Assembly: GCA_015485495.1 (NCBI GenBank)
Contig: WFTL01000034.1
Span: 1 to 64,000 of the forward strand
Source of the DNA: Planctomycetaceae bacterium
GTDB taxonomy: Bacteria > Planctomycetota > Planctomycetia > Planctomycetales > Planctomycetaceae
Reading direction: 5' to 3'
Length of the DNA: 64,000 nt
Below the pieces are notes generated by a model that saw only the letters and a list, made by a program, of their open reading frames with translations, ran no database searches and had not been told where the DNA came from. Shown here in pieces: positions 61,267 through 64,000 of this stretch (positions are counted from its first letter, which is position 1; the number at the start of each line of letters is the position of its first letter). Both the position numbers and the translations under genes were made by a program.

Positions 61267-63108
61267 TCACACATCGTAGCCGGCCGTATAGTCGGACGGT
61301 CGGGCAGCGTACTGATCTTCGACGAAGCTTTCAAACTGAGGCTCACCGGCCATCCGACGAAACAGGTGGCGGCGCTGCCGGCGTTCCCGTTCGGACTGTC
61401 CCCACAGAATCACGACCGCCAGAACCGCTCCGGACGAAACAAGCAGCAGGGCCAGCCCGCTTTGTCGGTCGGAAACACCACGCTGTGCCTGCCGAACGAG
61501 GACGGAACCGGCCGGAAGATGTCCTTCGGCGGCCAGTTCGAGAATCTCATTCGTGTCCGGAGTCCACGTGACATGATCAGTCAGAATCAGGGGCGCGATT
61601 CGTGAAGCGTCCTGGCTGCGGTACACATAGCGTTTGAACACACAGCCGGTGACCGTCACATGATCGATGATGTCCGCTTCGGTCGGAAACTCCTCCGGAA
61701 CATGCGTGGAAACGATCACGGCCGGATTGTTCTGGGAATCGGCGGTGAACAGCCACAGTTCATGGAGACGGCGCCCGGAAAAGGACGGGTGATCGGCCGG
61801 ATAACTCATCACATGCCGCACATGGCCGCGTAATGTCACCAGACGTCCCTGCCATGCATCCGGATTCATGAACAGGTCCACGAATGTATCGAACCGGCCG
61901 GGATCCTGGACGGCATCGCGGTAGCGGCGATCCCGGAGCTGCCAGAGACGGTTGAGTCGCCATTGTTCCTGGTGAAACTGCAGAGCCGTCAGATGACCGC
62001 TGTCGAACTGCTGCTTCAGGCGGGCTTCTTCTTCCACGGCTTTGGCAGCCATGTCTCGGCGCAGAGTGTCCAGCCGCTGCTTCAGGAATGCGTCGGCAGC
62101 GCGGCGATGAGACGGGGCGCGGCGGGCCGATGGAAATCCGGACTGCAGGAAACGATCCCAGTCCTGCAGTCCCTGAAGCGTTTCGTAAAAGATCCAGGAT
62201 TCTTCGTCGAGGAGCCGTCGTTCGGAAACGGTGTGCCGGCGGATCAGATGGCGGTGAGGATGCACGGAAATTTCACGGACCGCCTCGCAGTAGATGAGCG
62301 GTCGGTGGTCCCACAGTTTGACCACCCATCCTTTGACGAGAACCGGGAGCGTCATCAGCCGGCCAGGCCAGGATCGAATTCCGTCGTCGTCGGCGAATTC
62401 AACGCCGGACGTGCAGACCATCGCCAGAGACGGCGCGTCGGCGTCGTCCAGAGGGAACAGTTCACCGAACGTCAGGCTGCGAATGGCAGCTCGGTCGGAA
62501 GTCTGCAGCACGGCCGTTCGAGACCGGTCGCTGTCCGATGATTCTCGCCGCAGCAGACCCCGGAAGACCACCGGTCGTCCCACGAAGTGTTCCGGATGGC
62601 TGCGGATGTCAGCGGTCAGCGAATACCGGTTCAGCACCGGCCCGGGGGATGTGTCCGGATCGTCCCGGTCGCGAAACGGATCCGGGGGACCGGCGACCGC
62701 GGCCATTCCGCGAATCGTCAGGGAACCCGCTTCCCAGGCGGCGCGGCGCAGTTCTGAGAACCGGTAAAACGCATCTTCCCACACAGCCGCGCTGCGTCCC
62801 GGATGCATCTGCCGAACCATCCGCCGCCGATCATCGATCTGCTCGAGAAATGATTCCAAAAACGTCCGTTCGTCGTCATCGAACAGCGGGTGGCGGTGCC
62901 TCAGCACATCGGTCTCGTTGAGGACCAGGTCGATCGGTGAGGTGCGCCAGGACGTCCAGTCGATCACCTCGGAACGAGGAAACTCATCGTCGCCCCGGAC
63001 AGTCGTCGTGCCAACAGGACCAACCGAAGTGAAACCGATCAGAATCCACACGGCTGCTGTCACGACCGGGTGCTGGTCGGCAGCGGAATGATGACGTTCT
63101 GGGAACAC
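61267..63108 (-). CDS. Secreted or membrane protein with two OB-like modules, hypothetical
   Basis: About 613 residues from the GTG at 63108 (uncertain; no ATG near). A hydrophobic stretch ([19 protein letters not shown]) would export it. Two similar modules follow, one about 175-285 ([15 protein letters not shown] then [15 protein letters not shown]) and one about 430-530 ([15 protein letters not shown] then [15 protein letters not shown]), each like an OB-type beta-barrel. A coiled segment lies between them ([17 protein letters not shown]). One C-terminal helix ([19 protein letters not shown]) is followed by a basic tail. The longer open frame to 63684 is rejected. No function is recognised. 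Confidence 0.6.
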   Translation of the reverse strand: MFPERHHSAADQHPVVTAAVWILIGFTSVGPVGTTTVRGDDEFPRSEVIDWTSWRTSPIDLVLNETDVLRHRHPLFDDDERTFLESFLEQIDDRRRMVRQMHPGRSAAVWEDAFYRFSELRRAAWEAGSLTIRGMAAVAGPPDPFRDRDDPDTSPGPVLNRYSLTADIRSHPEHFVGRPVVFRGLLRRESSDSDRSRTAVLQTSDRAAIRSLTFGELFPLDDADAPSLAMVCTSGVEFADDDGIRSWPGRLMTLPVLVKGWVVKLWDHRPLIYCEAVREISVHPHRHLIRRHTVSERRLLDEESWIFYETLQGLQDWDRFLQSGFPSARRAPSHRRAADAFLKQRLDTLRRDMAAKAVEEEARLKQQFDSGHLTALQFHQEQWRLNRLWQLRDRRYRDAVQDPGRFDTFVDLFMNPDAWQGRLVTLRGHVRHVMSYPADHPSFSGRRLHELWLFTADSQNNPAVIVSTHVPEEFPTEADIIDHVTVTGCVFKRYVYRSQDASRIAPLILTDHVTWTPDTNEILELAAEGHLPAGSVLVRQAQRGVSDRQSGLALLLVSSGAVLAVVILWGQSERERRQRRHLFRRMAGEPQFESFVEDQYAARPSDYTAGYDV

Positions 63109-63741
63109 GCGGCGTCCGTTCTTACGAATTCTGTGAAAAGCCACGGCAGCAGGCCGGACCTTCGTTGCCGTGCGGCCAGACAGCAGTCTATGAACTTTGA
63201 ATACGGGGAATCCAGCCCATCCAGGGGGGTCAGGGCATGGAGCGGATCCAGGAGGTTCCTGGGGCGCCTGATGTCGGATGCTTCGGAGAGGGGGCGAATG
63301 GAACGGGCATTCCGGTGTGGTGTCGCCTGGTGGAGGCCGCCAGGACCTGTTTCTGAGAGTGTGCGGAACCGGATTGTGGGAGCGCCGGGTGAGGTTCTCG
63401 TAGCGGATGGCTGGAAAACAGGGCGACTTCTCAGCTGCTGTCGGTTCGAAGCTGATCGGCTCGTTGACAGCCTGGCGGGCTTGTTCGATAATCCCGGGCG
63501 GCTGTTCGGTGCCCGTGGATCCTGAAGTTTTGAGGAACCGGATGAGCGGGGCTGTGTCCTGGCAACGGATGGGACGGATGCCGTGGTTCGTTCGATGACC
63601 GGACGGCTGGTTCGGTGAACGGATCGTTCCACGGTGGGGACCGGCCTTCGGCCTGGCGGGAAGACCGGGCAGACAGAACCGCACCGCTCTGAAGTGTGAG
63701 TATTGGATTTCCCTGTTTCGTTCGAACCCGAAAGCAGTCTG
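63109..63741. other. 633-bp divergent intergenic region with thioredoxin promoter
   Basis: Contains the strong promoter at 63464-63492 followed by a 240-nt leader. That leader can form a small hairpin, GGCC-TTC-GGCC, around 63652. No ORF with SD was found. Confidence 0.45.
63464..63492 (+). promoter_or_regulatory. Strong sigma-70-type promoter upstream of trxA
   Basis: Perfect TTGACA at 63464-63469, a 17-bp spacer, GATAAT at 63487-63492 (one mismatch to TATAAT). The start near 63499 would leave a long 5' leader of about 243 nt before trxA. Confidence 0.6.
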
Positions 63742-64000
63742 ATGTCAGGAAATGTCGTGGAGTTTACCGATGCGAACTTCGAAACCGAGGTTCTGCAGGC
63801 GTCTGAACCGGTGCTGGTGGATTTCTGGGCCCCCTGGTGCGGCCCGTGCCGCATGCTGACGCCGACGATTGAAGAACTGGCAGACGAATACGCCGGCAGG
63901 GTGAAAGTGGGCAAGCTGAACACGGACGAAAACCAGCAGACGGCGGCCGGTTACGCGGTCACGTCCATTCCCACTGTGATTCTGTTTCGCAACGGGGAGA
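63742..64000 (+). CDS. trxA: Thioredoxin (3' end cut by window edge)
   Basis: The first 86 residues, open to the window edge. The active site WCGPC sits in [21 protein letters not shown] at about residue 32. [21 protein letters not shown] and [13 protein letters not shown] (cis-Pro) are typical. The missing end should be about 20 residues. It reduces disulfides with electrons from thioredoxin reductase. Confidence 0.93.
   Translation, partial: MSGNVVEFTDANFETEVLQASEPVLVDFWAPWCGPCRMLTPTIEELADEYAGRVKVGKLNTDENQQTAAGYAVTSIPTVILFRNGE

Noticed and set aside
63109-63684. N-terminal extension of the OB-module protein up to 63684
   Set aside because: The extra 190 codons are low in complexity and overlap a region with a plus-strand promoter; no conserved segment is visible.

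Overview
The window is about 60% GC and densely coded on both strands. It most likely comes from the chromosome of a planctomycete (Planctomycetota). Pointers are a DUF1080 protein beside a sialidase-like propeller and a PQQ-type propeller, a cupredoxin with a C-terminal carboxypeptidase-regulatory-like domain, a ThiD2-ThiE fusion, many short secreted or lipid-anchored proteins, and long spurious antisense ORFs. The phylum is an inference from gene content; a genus cannot be named. No rRNA, tRNA, CRISPR array or prophage was seen.

Layout. 1-196 is the right end of an IS3-like insertion sequence. 763-5854 (minus) holds secreted sugar-related or propeller proteins, a GalT-like enzyme and a small lipoprotein. 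5855-6648 is a long intergenic stretch with a candidate free-standing small RNA (promoter, about 80 nt, intrinsic terminator), a 20-bp tandem repeat and a G11 run. 6649-9843 (plus) encodes a cupredoxin, a 54-residue membrane protein, an HlyD-type adaptor and RsmE. 9924-13843 (minus) has a sodium:solute symporter with two small membrane proteins, and an acyl-CoA carboxyltransferase. 14207-15222 (plus) is an ECF sigma factor translationally coupled to a membrane protein. 15266-21056 (minus) is a fatty-acid beta-oxidation operon (FadI, FadJ, an extra enoyl-CoA hydratase, an endonuclease/phosphatase-like protein) behind a perfect 14-bp palindrome at an extended -10 promoter.

21318-32477 carries trpF, trkA, csrA, a Gly-rich secreted protein, a ClC chloride channel, a glutamine amidotransferase, truA, and a GAF/sigma-54 activator with two small membrane proteins. 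32656-37148 has an HTTM-like membrane protein, two tandem CNNM/CorC-type proteins and bioD. 37255-42834 has clpC and, divergent from it, a Clp-N/ThiD2/ThiE fusion followed by comF. 42903-49562 has a KAS III-like enzyme, a ComM-type ATPase, an alanine/sodium symporter and gatA.

49993-64000 has a class III aminotransferase, a DUF900-like hydrolase, a proline-rich secreted protein, a DUF2237 protein, a cysteine desulfurase, an HtrA protease, a TPR protein, truB, an M42 peptidase, purN, a secreted protein with two OB-like modules, and the start of a thioredoxin gene cut by the window edge.

Most genes are housekeeping or ordinary planctomycete accessory genes. The most unusual features are the N-terminal Clp-N repeat pair on the thiamine-phosphate synthase, which sits head-to-head with clpC, and the candidate small RNA at about 6124-6205.
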